Source of the DNA: Psychromonas sp.
GTDB taxonomy: Bacteria; Pseudomonadota; Gammaproteobacteria; Enterobacterales; Psychromonadaceae
Assembly (NCBI GenBank): GCA_023145575.1
Contig: JAGLDN010000261.1
Span: forward strand, 1-24,713
DNA: 24,713 nucleotides
Direction of reading: 5' to 3'
Position 1 is the first letter of the stretch. Each line of letters starts with the position of its first letter. This document shows, piece by piece, positions 1 to 8,624 of this stretch. The notes below the pieces were generated by a model that was given only the letters and a program-made list of their open reading frames with translations, was not told the origin of the DNA and searched no databases. The position numbers and the translations under genes are program-made.

Positions 1-27
1 GTTTATTGTGTTTATTGTGTTTATTTT
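1..27. repeat. 9-bp tandem repeat, three copies
   Basis: Three consecutive 9-base units, GTTTATTGT twice and then GTTTATTTT, occupy the first 27 bases. The array may continue upstream of the window. It lies just beyond the 3' end of the minus-strand lipase gene. No function is evident. Confidence 0.8.
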
Positions 28-62
28 GCTTAGTTAAAGGGACAATTTCACCACTTTTTTAA

Positions 63-1034
63 TCAGCTCGTTTTTTCTGCTACTTTTATATTTTGGGAAA
101 ACTCGGATATTGTTTTACACTCGATATTTTGACAAATTCCCTTTTGATACTTAGTGTCAGGTGCTAGAATATCGTGCGCACTGATAATACTGTTGAGATC
201 TAGTCTCTCAAATGTCGTTTCGATGTCTTCTAAATTATTTAACATGTCTAGCGAATACTCAGTTGGATGTTCAGCTTCAGACGTTATTTTACCTGTTTTA
301 TTGATATATAAGCCCTGACCAACTGGCTGGTAATTAAGCTTAGCAAAATTTTTGAATATTTTACCAACTATTGGTAATTTTTCAAGTCTTTTAATTTCAT
401 TTGGTGCGGGTATAATGAACGGCACAATGTCAAGATGGTTGATAAAACTTTTCTGTGTAAATATAGCCTCGTATTTTTCTTTGAAAGCGCCATCACCCAC
501 ATTCGGAGAGCCTATAGTCACCACTTTTTGAGCCTTGATACCCTCGATATTATTAAGCAACATAGCAGTAAGCGTCGCCATTGGTCCGCCTTTACTGTGG
601 CCTGTAATGTAAAGAGGTTTTCCACATGCTATTTGTGTTTTTATTGCGACTAATAATGGCTTCCATATACTTATTAATGCGTCATAAAAACCTTTGTGTA
701 CCATGCCTGGCAGATTATTACACGAGATAGTATTTACAAGAAAATCTTGTAGCCAATCTAGTATGATAGGTAAATGGGGAGCGGGGTTTTGAGTCCCCCT
801 AAATATAACAATGACGCAGTCATTACAGGTTCCAACGATGGCGGCGTTAATATGATTAATTCCTCCACTGATAATTGTAGGCTCTTTTATAAAATCTACC
901 GCGTTATAGTAAGATTGATGGGGTGAAAAACTTCCGTCCATATTAATATCATATGCAAGTTGAGAAGCATTTAGAAATCGGCAGTTTAGATTGTCCATCA
1001 TGCTCTTTTTATTCTTCATATAATTTCGTCTCAT
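63..1034 (-). CDS. Lipase class 3 (alpha/beta-hydrolase) family protein
   Basis: 323 residues. The fold family is recognised from FRGT (residues 78-81, typical oxyanion-hole strand of class 3 lipases), the nucleophile elbow GHSKGG (145-150, Ser147), the GSPNVGD strand (175-181) and HLDIVPFIIP (200-209, Asp202 as likely triad acid). His287 in AHDILAPDTKY is the best candidate for the triad histidine. The usual elbow is GHSLGG; Lys replaces Leu here. There is no signal peptide, so the product is probably cytoplasmic or exported by another route. Substrate cannot be told from sequence; lipid ester hydrolysis is family knowledge. No strong ribosome site precedes the first ATG (1034); a second ATG at codon 6 is equally possible. 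The next gene upstream, in the same direction, is 62 bases away. Confidence 0.8.
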   Translation of the reverse strand: MRRNYMKNKKSMMDNLNCRFLNASQLAYDINMDGSFSPHQSYYNAVDFIKEPTIISGGINHINAAIVGTCNDCVIVIFRGTQNPAPHLPIILDWLQDFLVNTISCNNLPGMVHKGFYDALISIWKPLLVAIKTQIACGKPLYITGHSKGGPMATLTAMLLNNIEGIKAQKVVTIGSPNVGDGAFKEKYEAIFTQKSFINHLDIVPFIIPAPNEIKRLEKLPIVGKIFKNFAKLNYQPVGQGLYINKTGKITSEAEHPTEYSLDMLNNLEDIETTFERLDLNSIISAHDILAPDTKYQKGICQNIECKTISEFSQNIKVAEKTS

Positions 1035-1096
1035 TAAATAAATATTATTATAATTTTTTATTTGTACTTACTTAAGTTACATTGCAAGTTCGTAGC

Positions 1097-1879
1097 TTAC
1101 ATCTGAAAATATGACTTTATCATGTTTTGAAATTCTCCTAGATATTCATGCCAAGCTATTGTGCTGGTATTTAAGTTACCGACTGAAGGAATATAATTAA
1201 ATGCATAGACCTTACCTGCTGAATTTTGTGCAATGTAATTGGTGGGAGAAGGGGTTGGTGATGTCCCATATTTAGAAAAAAGTGCCATTGCTCTTTTCAT
1301 GTGAATAGCAGACGTTACCAAGACAGCTTTTTTATTGTGAATTAATGCAGACATTAAACGCGCCTCATCATCAGTATCGAGTGTATTATCTAACCTAACT
1401 ATTTGTTTTTTAGGTACGCCTACGTTCAGTGCTACGTTTTCAAGCAACTGTGCGTTTGAGTGCACATCGCCCATGGCAGATTCAGAGACAACGATGATTG
1501 CCTTTGGATTTGCATGAAATAATCGTAAAGCCTCCATTATACGACTCGTTTCTATTGCCAGCATTTGACCAGTCGGAGGCAACTTGACATTGTCTATTCC
1601 GCCTGATCCGAGCACTAAAATGTAATTAAATGATTGTGCAATATCAGCTTGCATCAAGGGTGGGCATTGATCCTCTAATGGGGAGGCTAGATCATGCGCA
1701 ACAGGCGATAAGCTAATGATAGTTAAAAAACAAAAACTCATGATAAGTAAACCCTGAGCAATTAGCTTTTGGTGAGTCCGTAATAAAAAATAGAGTCCTA
1801 AGGCAAATAACATGAGTGAAAGCGGTAATGGCATGATCAATCCTTCAATCCATCTTTTTAGAATAAATAATGTGTTCAT
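1097..1879 (-). CDS. elyC: DUF218 (YdcF/SanA/ElyC-type) inner-membrane protein
   Basis: 260 residues, resembling E. coli ElyC (YcbC), an envelope-biogenesis factor linked to peptidoglycan and lipid-carrier metabolism. Two N-terminal membrane segments (about residues 15-33 and 41-59) are followed by a DUF218 domain from about residue 84: FNYILVLGSGG at the first strand, an internal IIVVSESAMGDVHSNA region, and AVLVTSAIHMKRAM near the end, the typical VTSA.H..RA signature. Length matches ElyC. Where ElyC has GG(A/V) after the second strand, this protein has SESAMG, a small divergence. Orthology with ElyC rather than another DUF218 paralogue is inferred from the two-helix N terminus. Confidence 0.8.
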   Translation of the reverse strand: MNTLFILKRWIEGLIMPLPLSLMLFALGLYFLLRTHQKLIAQGLLIMSFCFLTIISLSPVAHDLASPLEDQCPPLMQADIAQSFNYILVLGSGGIDNVKLPPTGQMLAIETSRIMEALRLFHANPKAIIVVSESAMGDVHSNAQLLENVALNVGVPKKQIVRLDNTLDTDDEARLMSALIHNKKAVLVTSAIHMKRAMALFSKYGTSPTPSPTNYIAQNSAGKVYAFNYIPSVGNLNTSTIAWHEYLGEFQNMIKSYFQM

Positions 1880-2427
1880 TAGGTGGGCATCTTATTTTGT
1901 TGTAATTAATATTATGATAGCCATTTGTACACAATAAGCAACAAAAATACTGTCAAAATATAGCATGTCACATCGTTTTAGGTGAGCATTTGTCGACCTA
2001 TTGAGCTTTTAGCCATTACACTAACATAGCTTACTACCGCGTTGTCAATTTCATAAAGTTTACATTCATTTACATCAACTTACGCTTAAATTAAGCGAAC
2101 TTTCTTGCATAAAAGTAAGATTACATACTTGATGTAATTGGAATTATGGACTTACGATGTAGATATATCCCCATGCTACTTCAAAGTGCTTAGTCAGGTT
2201 TGAGCTAAAGCTCCGAAGGGCAAGATAACTTGCACAAATTAGCGTTGTTATAAAATATCGACTTAGAACGACTAGTTAAGAATTATAGTCTTTATTTTAA
2301 TTCTCCCAGCAGGAGATGAACGTAGTTAATCACTGAGATAACCATTTTATGCCTAGTTCCTTGCCACAATTTGCGTTGTGCTTTATCGTCATGTTACATA
2401 ATAATATGAAGCGTAGGTTTGTATTAT
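1880..2427. other. Intergenic region with a palindrome and a dispersed repeat
   Basis: No credible gene is seen. It contains a perfect palindrome CGCTTAAATTAAGCG (2083-2097), which could be a regulator site, and one copy of the dispersed repeat described separately (2161-2287). The remainder is AT-rich and unremarkable. Confidence 0.6.
2161..2287 (+). repeat. Copy of the dispersed intergenic repeat family
   Basis: This stretch aligns over its whole length, by eye at roughly 80%, with 10253-10376. Shared blocks include ATATATCCCCATGCTA, GCTT(A/T)GTCAGG, AACTTGCAC and TTAGCGTTGTTATAAAATAT, then GACTTA and ACTAGTTAA. The left end is a variant of the ATACCCATG end seen in other copies. Confidence 0.75.
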
Positions 2428-2840
2428 GAAACTCGACACATTTGGTTAAGCATGATTTGTTGGAGTTAGGTGATGTTTCTTTTGAATGGGCAGAGATAAA
2501 AACAATTAGATACTTTGTTTCTTTTAGATCTGAAAAGGGATAAATTGTTTAGCTATCAATACTTTATTATATTATTTCGTAGGCGTCTAGTGCAGAGGAG
2601 TTTGCTGATGTGGCTCGAACGCACTGGGCAATTTAAATTAAACGTCATTGTACACTTGATACAGTTTTAATGAGGATTTCTGTAAAATGCTTGCTCATGC
2701 TCAACTGAAAATATGGCAATGATAAGGCATAGCATAATGAATTTGCCGACAAATAAAAAACATTTAAAGCAAGTATGCTGTGAAAAATTAAGAAAAAAAA
2801 TCGTAATGTTGATTACATGAAGAAAGTCCTGATACGGCGC
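2428..2840 (+). pseudogene. Decayed ISAs1-family transposase remnant (C-terminal part)
   Basis: Reading plus-strand frames through stops recovers a typical ISAs1 transposase C terminus. THLVKHDLLELGDVSFEWAE is followed by KTIRYFVSFRSEKG; then, in the same frame with interrupting stops, LSILYYIIS and SSAEEFADVARTHWAI (near 2580-2631). After a frameshift come ENMAMIRHSIMNL (near 2700) and, after another shift, DYMKKVL (near 2811-2831). Functional relatives have RYYISS, LSAEEFA..VR.HW.IEN.LHW.LDV and ENLA.IR..ALNLL in this order. At least four stops and two or three frameshifts make it non-functional. The N-terminal half, terminal repeats and target duplication were not found. Confidence 0.75.
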
Positions 2841-3210
2841 ACTTTTCATAATACCGCCTTGGGAAAGCCTCTGTTTTTTTATATCTGCTTTAAAATAAAG
2901 ACCACCAAGAATTCATCTTTAATTTCTCTCGCTGTTAATTAATGATTACTTTATCTGCGTCACACTGGCATCGTATCTATAACAACAAACATTATGTACA
3001 ATCTAATTTGAAAATCGTTTTAAAATTAACAACATAATAAGACATGGCGTCATTATGGATATTATTAGCTATCAGCTAAAATCAATGATGAAAGTAACGG
3101 TTGAGTTTAAAAATAAAATGCCAGAAAAATTTCAGTTAATAGAAGGTTTACCACTAAAAGTATTATTTTAAAAATAATCCTATCTCAGAATGGCTATCAA
3201 GGAAAGTGGC
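2841..3210. other. Leader region upstream of the envelope gene cluster
   Basis: About 370 bases between the transposase remnant and the OmpA-type gene. It holds one short open frame (3055-3171, listed separately) and must contain the promoter of the downstream cluster if the cluster is an operon, but no clear -35/-10 pair could be chosen. AAGGAAAG at 3199-3206 is the ribosome site that decides the start at 3211. Confidence 0.5.
3055..3171 (+). CDS. Possible 38-residue small protein
   Basis: ATG at 3055 opens a 38-codon frame ending at TAA 3169-3171. The product begins MDIISYQLKSMMKV and ends EGLPLKVLF, a mix of basic, hydrophobic and polar residues without a membrane segment. There is no clear ribosome site and no family was recognised. 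It could equally be the tail of a decayed gene or a chance open frame in the leader of the next gene. Confidence 0.2.
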   Translation: MDIISYQLKSMMKVTVEFKNKMPEKFQLIEGLPLKVLF

Positions 3211-4425
3211 ATGAAAAAAATTAAATTATTAAAGACATTTATAGAGAGTAGGGGCTATGCGGCAGTTGTTATTATGCTTTCTTTATTGCTGCCCTTTCAA
3301 TTGTTAATGGCTAATGAACAGGTAGTTAGCGGAAATAAAGCTAAGGTTTTGATCGATCGTTTTATTTTTAACGCTGGTTTTAGCAAGGCATTGATTAAAC
3401 AAAAAGATACTAATGGTGGCGTGAGTGGCATTAAAGTTCCTGATGATATAGGCGTAGGGATTAGTAGTGCGTTAATTTTTAATACTTATTTCAAGCCCTA
3501 TTTCAACCCTTATGTTGATATTGCAACCTACATGCACAATGATCGTCACTTCGTTATTCCGGGTATTGGCATTCGACACGATTTTAATAGGGATGATGAT
3601 AGTTGGTTGAAACCTTTTATCAGCACGGGTGTCGGCTATAGCATGACTAAATGGAGAAATTCACCTGCGCCAGGGTCGATTGATGAAAGTGTGAAGGGTA
3701 AAAGTGGCACCTGGATACTACAAGCAGGTAGTGATTTTTATCTAAGCCATAAATTTGCGCTCAACTTAACTGCACGTTATGACATGTATGATATTAACAC
3801 TTCTGTTATTAAAGACAGCCAACTTAGCACGCTTAATGACAAAGGTTCATTGAGTCTTTTATTCGGCATAACTTATCGTTTTGGAAAACACAAAAATAGT
3901 CAATGTCCTGAAGCACCTTATGGTGCACCTGTTGATTCCAACGGTTGTGCACTTGATACGGATAAAGATGGCGTAATAGATCTTTATGACCGTTGTCCTG
4001 ACACATTAACGAATGTTCCAGTGACACAAAGTGGTTGTCCTCCCTACCGTTTTGAATTCGCATTAAATTACAAATTTTCCAAATACAAAATAAGCGATTT
4101 TAAAAATAAACCTATTTTTGATGTTCTCGCCTTTCTCAAGAAACACCCACATTATCACGTTAAAATCACTGGCTATGCTGATGGATTAGGTAGTGCTAAA
4201 TTCAACTTGGCGCTTTCTCAAAAAAGAGTTAAAGAAGTGAAAAAATATTTATTACAGCATGGTATTGAAGAAGCGCGTATCCGAACCATTGGTCGCGGAG
4301 AAACAGAGCCATTAGTTAAAAATGATAGTAAAGACCACAGAAACATGAATCGCCGTATTTTAATTGAGTTTTATCGTATTGATAAAAAATTAGTCATTGA
4401 AACATCTAATAAAACAAAGGGGTAA
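3211..4425 (+). CDS. OmpA-family outer-membrane protein with peptidoglycan-binding C terminus
   Basis: 404 residues from ATG 3211, chosen over ATG 3190 because AAGGAAAG stands at proper distance before it and a clean signal peptide then begins with MKKIKLLK, with a hydrophobic core ending at LLMA. Roughly residues 45-230 have the alternating strands of an eight-stranded OmpA barrel ending in LFGITYRF. A linker with four cysteines follows, with a calcium-type thrombospondin-3 element, DTDKDGVIDLYDRCPDT. The C-terminal OmpA domain contains ITGYADGLGSAKFNLALSQKR and NMNRRILIEF, the expected peptidoglycan-binding pattern. It would anchor the outer membrane to the wall. It is followed after five bases by the Big_2 lipoprotein gene, so the two are probably cotranslated. 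Confidence 0.9.
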   Translation: MKKIKLLKTFIESRGYAAVVIMLSLLLPFQLLMANEQVVSGNKAKVLIDRFIFNAGFSKALIKQKDTNGGVSGIKVPDDIGVGISSALIFNTYFKPYFNPYVDIATYMHNDRHFVIPGIGIRHDFNRDDDSWLKPFISTGVGYSMTKWRNSPAPGSIDESVKGKSGTWILQAGSDFYLSHKFALNLTARYDMYDINTSVIKDSQLSTLNDKGSLSLLFGITYRFGKHKNSQCPEAPYGAPVDSNGCALDTDKDGVIDLYDRCPDTLTNVPVTQSGCPPYRFEFALNYKFSKYKISDFKNKPIFDVLAFLKKHPHYHVKITGYADGLGSAKFNLALSQKRVKEVKKYLLQHGIEEARIRTIGRGETEPLVKNDSKDHRNMNRRILIEFYRIDKKLVIETSNKTKG

Positions 4426-4430
4426 CAATA

Positions 4431-7400
4431 ATGCGCATTTTAAATAAAATATTTGTCACTCTTTTAGCTTGTTTTGTTTTGGCGGGTTGCTCTAAAAAAG
4501 ATCCTGTTTTTATTTTTGAACAAAGTGATGTGTTAGTTATCTCTCCAATGAAAGAAAACATCAATAAAAACACATCTTTAGCCTACACCGCAACGTTAAT
4601 TAAAGTGAGTGGCGAACAACAAGATGTGACAGAGCAGGTGAGCTGGAAAAGTAATAATACGGCGTTATTGAGTATTAATACGCATGGCATTGCTAAATCA
4701 ATCGCGGGAAGTGGAAGTGAAATTGTTTCAGCTCAATTAGGTAATCTTCGAGCGGACGCAACATTAACGATAACAGATAAACCCATAAAAGAATTAGTGG
4801 TGACACCGAAGCAATCATTAATGTTGGTTGGGATCACCAAGCAATTAACCGCAACACTTATTTTTAATGACAATACTCAACAAGACATTAGCAGAGATGT
4901 CACTTGGACGGCAAAGGATAACCATGAAACAGTGAATAAATTGGGGCTTGTAACTGCAATATCCATTTCAGCAGGGAGTGAAATTGAGGCTGATTATTTA
5001 TCACAAACAGATAGCGCAACGGTGGTTATCTCAACAAGTAAAGTTAAAGAGCTTAACATCTCACCATCAGCAGTGACATTGCCGATCGGGGCAAAACAAC
5101 AGTTGATTGCGACGTTAGTGTTAGCCGATAATAAGACGATTGATGTAACTCACGATGTGCGCTGGTTTAGTAGTGCGAGTGATATTTCTGGGATCAGTGC
5201 AGATGGTTTGTTGACAACCTATCGCCCAGGTAACAATAATATATTTGCCTTACTTTCTTATGCACAAAAAAGTAAATCAAGCCGTGCACTTGTCACTGTC
5301 TCCCCTGCAACACTGGTTAGTATTGAGATCACCCCTAAAAATATAACTTTACCCGAAGCCGCTTATGGTAATTATACTGCCATCGGTTTCTACAGTGATA
5401 GCACACAGCATGATCTTAGCAAACAAGTGTTTTGGCGTTCTTCTGATAGTTCAATTGTTAGTATTCGTTTAGATGGTTTGGCGACTGCAAATAAAGCAGG
5501 TAGCGTTACAATTAGTGCGACATTGACCGGTATTAATGCCACAACTACTGCCACTGTGAGTGCAATTACATTACAAAGTATTGACATAACACCTAAAGAC
5601 AAAACGTTTCCAGTTGGTGCTTATGGTAACTACACTGCAATAGGTCACTACAGCGATAGCACACAGCATGATCTCAGCAAACAAGTGTTTTGGGGCTCTT
5701 CTGAAAACGATATTGTCAGTATTCAGCCAGATGGTTTAGCTGTTGCAAATAAAGTGGGAACCTCAAAAATCACCGCCACATTCTCGGGGGTTAGTGCAGA
5801 GACAGATGTAAAGATTAATGCTGCGACATTACAATCAATTAAGGTTGTGCCAGCTAGAGAAACATTGCCAGAAGGCATTAAACTTCAATATTCTGCTTAT
5901 GGCGTTTATTCAGACGACTCGGTGCAAAATCTCACTGAAGTTGTTTCTTGGACTGTCAAGGAACTAACAGGACAATCGACCTTCGATCCAACTCAAAAAG
6001 GGCTACTAACCACAATTGAAATGGGGGATGTTCAACCAAAGGCGACATTAGGATCAATTTCTGGAATAACTAACTTAACCATTATTAAAGCAAGTGATTT
6101 AGACTATGTCACGCTCACGCCACATGCATCTAAAGTTGCAGTCGGTACCTATGGTAACTTTACTATAATTGCAACCTATAACTTGGGCTCAGGGAAAACA
6201 TTAAATGTAGATGTCACAAGACAAACTGATTGGTCTACAGATCAGCCTGATAATATCAGCATTGATAAAAATGGATTAGCATTAGCGATACATACAACGG
6301 ATTATGCTGATGCCGACATTTATGCGCACTTTAAAGGGACGACACATACAGCAACGGTAGAAGTTATTGATCCTAAATTAGACTCAATTGAAGTCACGCC
6401 TTTTAATATTCTTGTTACAAAAGGGAATACGCAAAAATACACAGCAACCGCTTTTTATAGTGATGGACACCATGTAGATATCACTACGCAAGCGAGCTGG
6501 GTATCAAGCGACCCTTCGATTATGTCTGTTGTTTCATCAAGCGGTTTTGCGCAAACGCATAGCGTTGGAGATGCGACAATTAAAGCTCGTTTTTCTTCTT
6601 TGGCAAGCAACGCTTCAGCCGTAAAGGTAACTGATGCTTCATTGGTTCAATTAAAAATACAGCCTGAAACAGAGGTGAAACTGCCCAATGGTTTGACCTA
6701 TCAATACCAGCTTGTTGCAAGTTATTCTGACGGTCACAGTGAGAACCTGAAGGATACTGCATTGTGGGAAAGTAGTGATGATTCCGTAGTGACTATGAGC
6801 TCTTATGGCTATACAGCAGGGCTTGCCTCTGCACTCTCAGTAGGAACTGCAGTGATAAGTGCTACTGCTAGCGGACATTCACCCGTGACAACAAATATCA
6901 CGATTACTGGTGCAATGATTGATCACATTGATATTAATCCAATGACTCCGACCGTTGTATTGGGGGCTGAAATAAAATTGAGTGCTAATGCTATTGCTGA
7001 TGATTCTACAAGCACCGATATTACCGATACAGCGACATGGACGAGTAGTGATCCAAATATTTTAAGCGTCGATAACCACGGTAATGTAGTTGTAAGCGAT
7101 ACCTATTCTGGTAATGAGGTTACTGTGACTGCTGAGCAGGATGGCAAAGTGGGTTCAGTAATAATTACGGTGCTCAATAAGCATATCGCAAATATTCAAA
7201 TCACACCTGATAATATCAATATTAAGGTAGGGAATAGTGTGAATTATACCATTACAGCTGTTTATGATAATTCAACAACGGATGATGTTACTGCACTTTC
7301 TATTTTAGAAAGTTTAAAACCTGCTGTTGCTAGTATTGAGAACGGTCACTTTGTTAAAGGTGTCAGCGTTGGTAGTGCGGAGCTTAAAGCGACCTATTTA

Positions 7401-7442
7401 GGCGCCAAGAGCGAAAGAGAGTTTGTGCATGTAGTCAATTAA
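4431..7442 (+). CDS. Large lipoprotein made of repeated Big_2 (Ig-like) domains
   Basis: 1003 residues. The signal peptide ends in the lipobox LAGC (Cys20), so the mature protein is lipid-anchored. The rest is about ten or eleven repeats of 85-90 residues of the bacterial Ig-like group 2 type: a strand like I.ITP...LP.G....Y.A...YSD, then D(L/I)(S/T)..V.W.SSD..I.SI...GLA.A...G...I.AT. Two neighbouring units near residues 305-350 and 392-437 are almost identical in protein and DNA (about 5391-5436 versus 5650-5695), evidence of recent internal duplication. No enzymatic or C-terminal anchor domain is visible. Such proteins usually act as surface stalks, adhesins or scaffold partners; which one is not shown. 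GGGG before the ATG (4431) provides the ribosome site. Confidence 0.9.
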   Translation: MRILNKIFVTLLACFVLAGCSKKDPVFIFEQSDVLVISPMKENINKNTSLAYTATLIKVSGEQQDVTEQVSWKSNNTALLSINTHGIAKSIAGSGSEIVSAQLGNLRADATLTITDKPIKELVVTPKQSLMLVGITKQLTATLIFNDNTQQDISRDVTWTAKDNHETVNKLGLVTAISISAGSEIEADYLSQTDSATVVISTSKVKELNISPSAVTLPIGAKQQLIATLVLADNKTIDVTHDVRWFSSASDISGISADGLLTTYRPGNNNIFALLSYAQKSKSSRALVTVSPATLVSIEITPKNITLPEAAYGNYTAIGFYSDSTQHDLSKQVFWRSSDSSIVSIRLDGLATANKAGSVTISATLTGINATTTATVSAITLQSIDITPKDKTFPVGAYGNYTAIGHYSDSTQHDLSKQVFWGSSENDIVSIQPDGLAVANKVGTSKITATFSGVSAETDVKINAATLQSIKVVPARETLPEGIKLQYSAYGVYSDDSVQNLTEVVSWTVKELTGQSTFDPTQKGLLTTIEMGDVQPKATLGSISGITNLTIIKASDLDYVTLTPHASKVAVGTYGNFTIIATYNLGSGKTLNVDVTRQTDWSTDQPDNISIDKNGLALAIHTTDYADADIYAHFKGTTHTATVEVIDPKLDSIEVTPFNILVTKGNTQKYTATAFYSDGHHVDITTQASWVSSDPSIMSVVSSSGFAQTHSVGDATIKARFSSLASNASAVKVTDASLVQLKIQPETEVKLPNGLTYQYQLVASYSDGHSENLKDTALWESSDDSVVTMSSYGYTAGLASALSVGTAVISATASGHSPVTTNITITGAMIDHIDINPMTPTVVLGAEIKLSANAIADDSTSTDITDTATWTSSDPNILSVDNHGNVVVSDTYSGNEVTVTAEQDGKVGSVIITVLNKHIANIQITPDNINIKVGNSVNYTITAVYDNSTTDDVTALSILESLKPAVASIENGHFVKGVSVGSAELKATYLGAKSEREFVHVVN

Positions 7443-7479
7443 CTTAGATTATTTTTAATAGAAAAAGAAGGACATAAAT

Positions 7480-8586
7480 ATGAAAAAAATAAAGGGGTTA
7501 AAATCGTTATTAGCGAGCGCAGTCTGTGCAACGCTATTTGTAATTCAACCCGCTGCGATTGCTTGTACTGCGCTTCACTTAAAGTCAAAAGACAATGGTG
7601 TTGTTGTTGGACGAACAATGGAGTTTGGGGTTGATGTTCAATCCGATGTGGTTGTTGTACCAGCTGGAACTAAGCTAACAAGCTCGCTACCGAATAAAGC
7701 GGATGGCATACATTACACCACGAAATATGGGATTGTTGGTGCGAATTTTATGAATAAAGAGATGCTTGTTGATGGTATAAATGAAAAAGGAATGTATGTT
7801 GGGGCATTATATCTTCCTGGTTATGCAAGTTATCCAAAGGGAACAAATAAAAACGCGGCAAAATCGATGGCTCCCGAAGATTATGTTGCATGGTTACTCG
7901 GTAATTTTAAAAACGTCGCAGAAGTTAAAGCAAATTATAATAAAGTTATTTTAGTACAAAATCCGCAAAAAGAGATTGGTGGGCAAAGTTTCCCTGGGCA
8001 TTTTTTAATAACAGATAAAAGTGGCGCCACGATTGTTATTGAACCGACAGATAACACGTTAAAACTATTTAACAATCCGCTGGGAGTACTCACTAATTCA
8101 CCCACGTTTGATTGGCATATGACTAATCTTAGTAATTATATTAATTTATCAGCAACCAACGTCAAGCCTTTAAATTTAACGGGTACTGAAATTAAAACAT
8201 TTGGGCAAGGATCAGGATTAGTCGGACTTCCCGGAGATTACACGCCTCCGTCACGGTTCGTGAGAGCAGTTGCCTTTTCTCAATCTGCACCTCAACAAGC
8301 TACTGCGAAAGAAACAGTACCACAGGTATTTCATATAATGAATGCATTTGATATTCCTTATGGTGTTATTCAAGATAGGCACAAAGATGGTATTCATTAT
8401 GATTATACTGTTTGGACATCTGTTTCTGATTTAAAAAATCTTAAATATGCTTTTAATACCTATAAAGATATGACAATTCGCAGTATTGACGTTCACAAAG
8501 CTTTAAAGACAGCAGGCAACAAAATAAAGGTAATTGAAATGGATTCAAAACAACCGATTAAAGATATCTCGACTCAATTTAAGTGA
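7480..8586 (+). CDS. Exported linear amide C-N hydrolase (choloylglycine hydrolase/penicillin V acylase family)
   Basis: 368 residues. A signal peptide ends AAIA|C, so cleavage would expose Cys29 as the N-terminal nucleophile, as required in this Ntn-hydrolase family. GRTMEFG (44-50) supplies the conserved Arg45. Later family blocks are TTKYGIVGANF, VDGINEKGMYVGALYLPGY, IVIEPTDNTLKLFNNPLGV, LTNSPTFDWHMTNLSNY (substrate Asn) and GLPGDYTPPSRFVRA (Arg). Acidic Glu48 replaces the Asp of classical bile-salt hydrolases, but E is usual in this proteobacterial branch. It should hydrolyse linear amide bonds in the periplasm; known family substrates are conjugated bile salts, penicillin V and N-acyl homoserine lactones. 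A ribosome site AGAAGGA precedes the start. It follows the lipoprotein gene by 37 bases. Confidence 0.9.
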   Translation: MKKIKGLKSLLASAVCATLFVIQPAAIACTALHLKSKDNGVVVGRTMEFGVDVQSDVVVVPAGTKLTSSLPNKADGIHYTTKYGIVGANFMNKEMLVDGINEKGMYVGALYLPGYASYPKGTNKNAAKSMAPEDYVAWLLGNFKNVAEVKANYNKVILVQNPQKEIGGQSFPGHFLITDKSGATIVIEPTDNTLKLFNNPLGVLTNSPTFDWHMTNLSNYINLSATNVKPLNLTGTEIKTFGQGSGLVGLPGDYTPPSRFVRAVAFSQSAPQQATAKETVPQVFHIMNAFDIPYGVIQDRHKDGIHYDYTVWTSVSDLKNLKYAFNTYKDMTIRSIDVHKALKTAGNKIKVIEMDSKQPIKDISTQFK

Positions 8587-8624
8587 ATATAATCTAATTT
8601 TAAGGTAGCTAGAAGGATTTAGTG

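Noticed and set aside
2667..2849. Minus-strand 60-residue ORF
   Set aside because: It lies antisense to the decayed ISAs1 transposase and has no independent support.
7567..7626. Loss of the catalytic Asp in the amidase (Glu48 in GRTMEFG)
   Set aside because: Glu is the common residue at this place in the proteobacterial branch of the family, so it is not an unusual loss.
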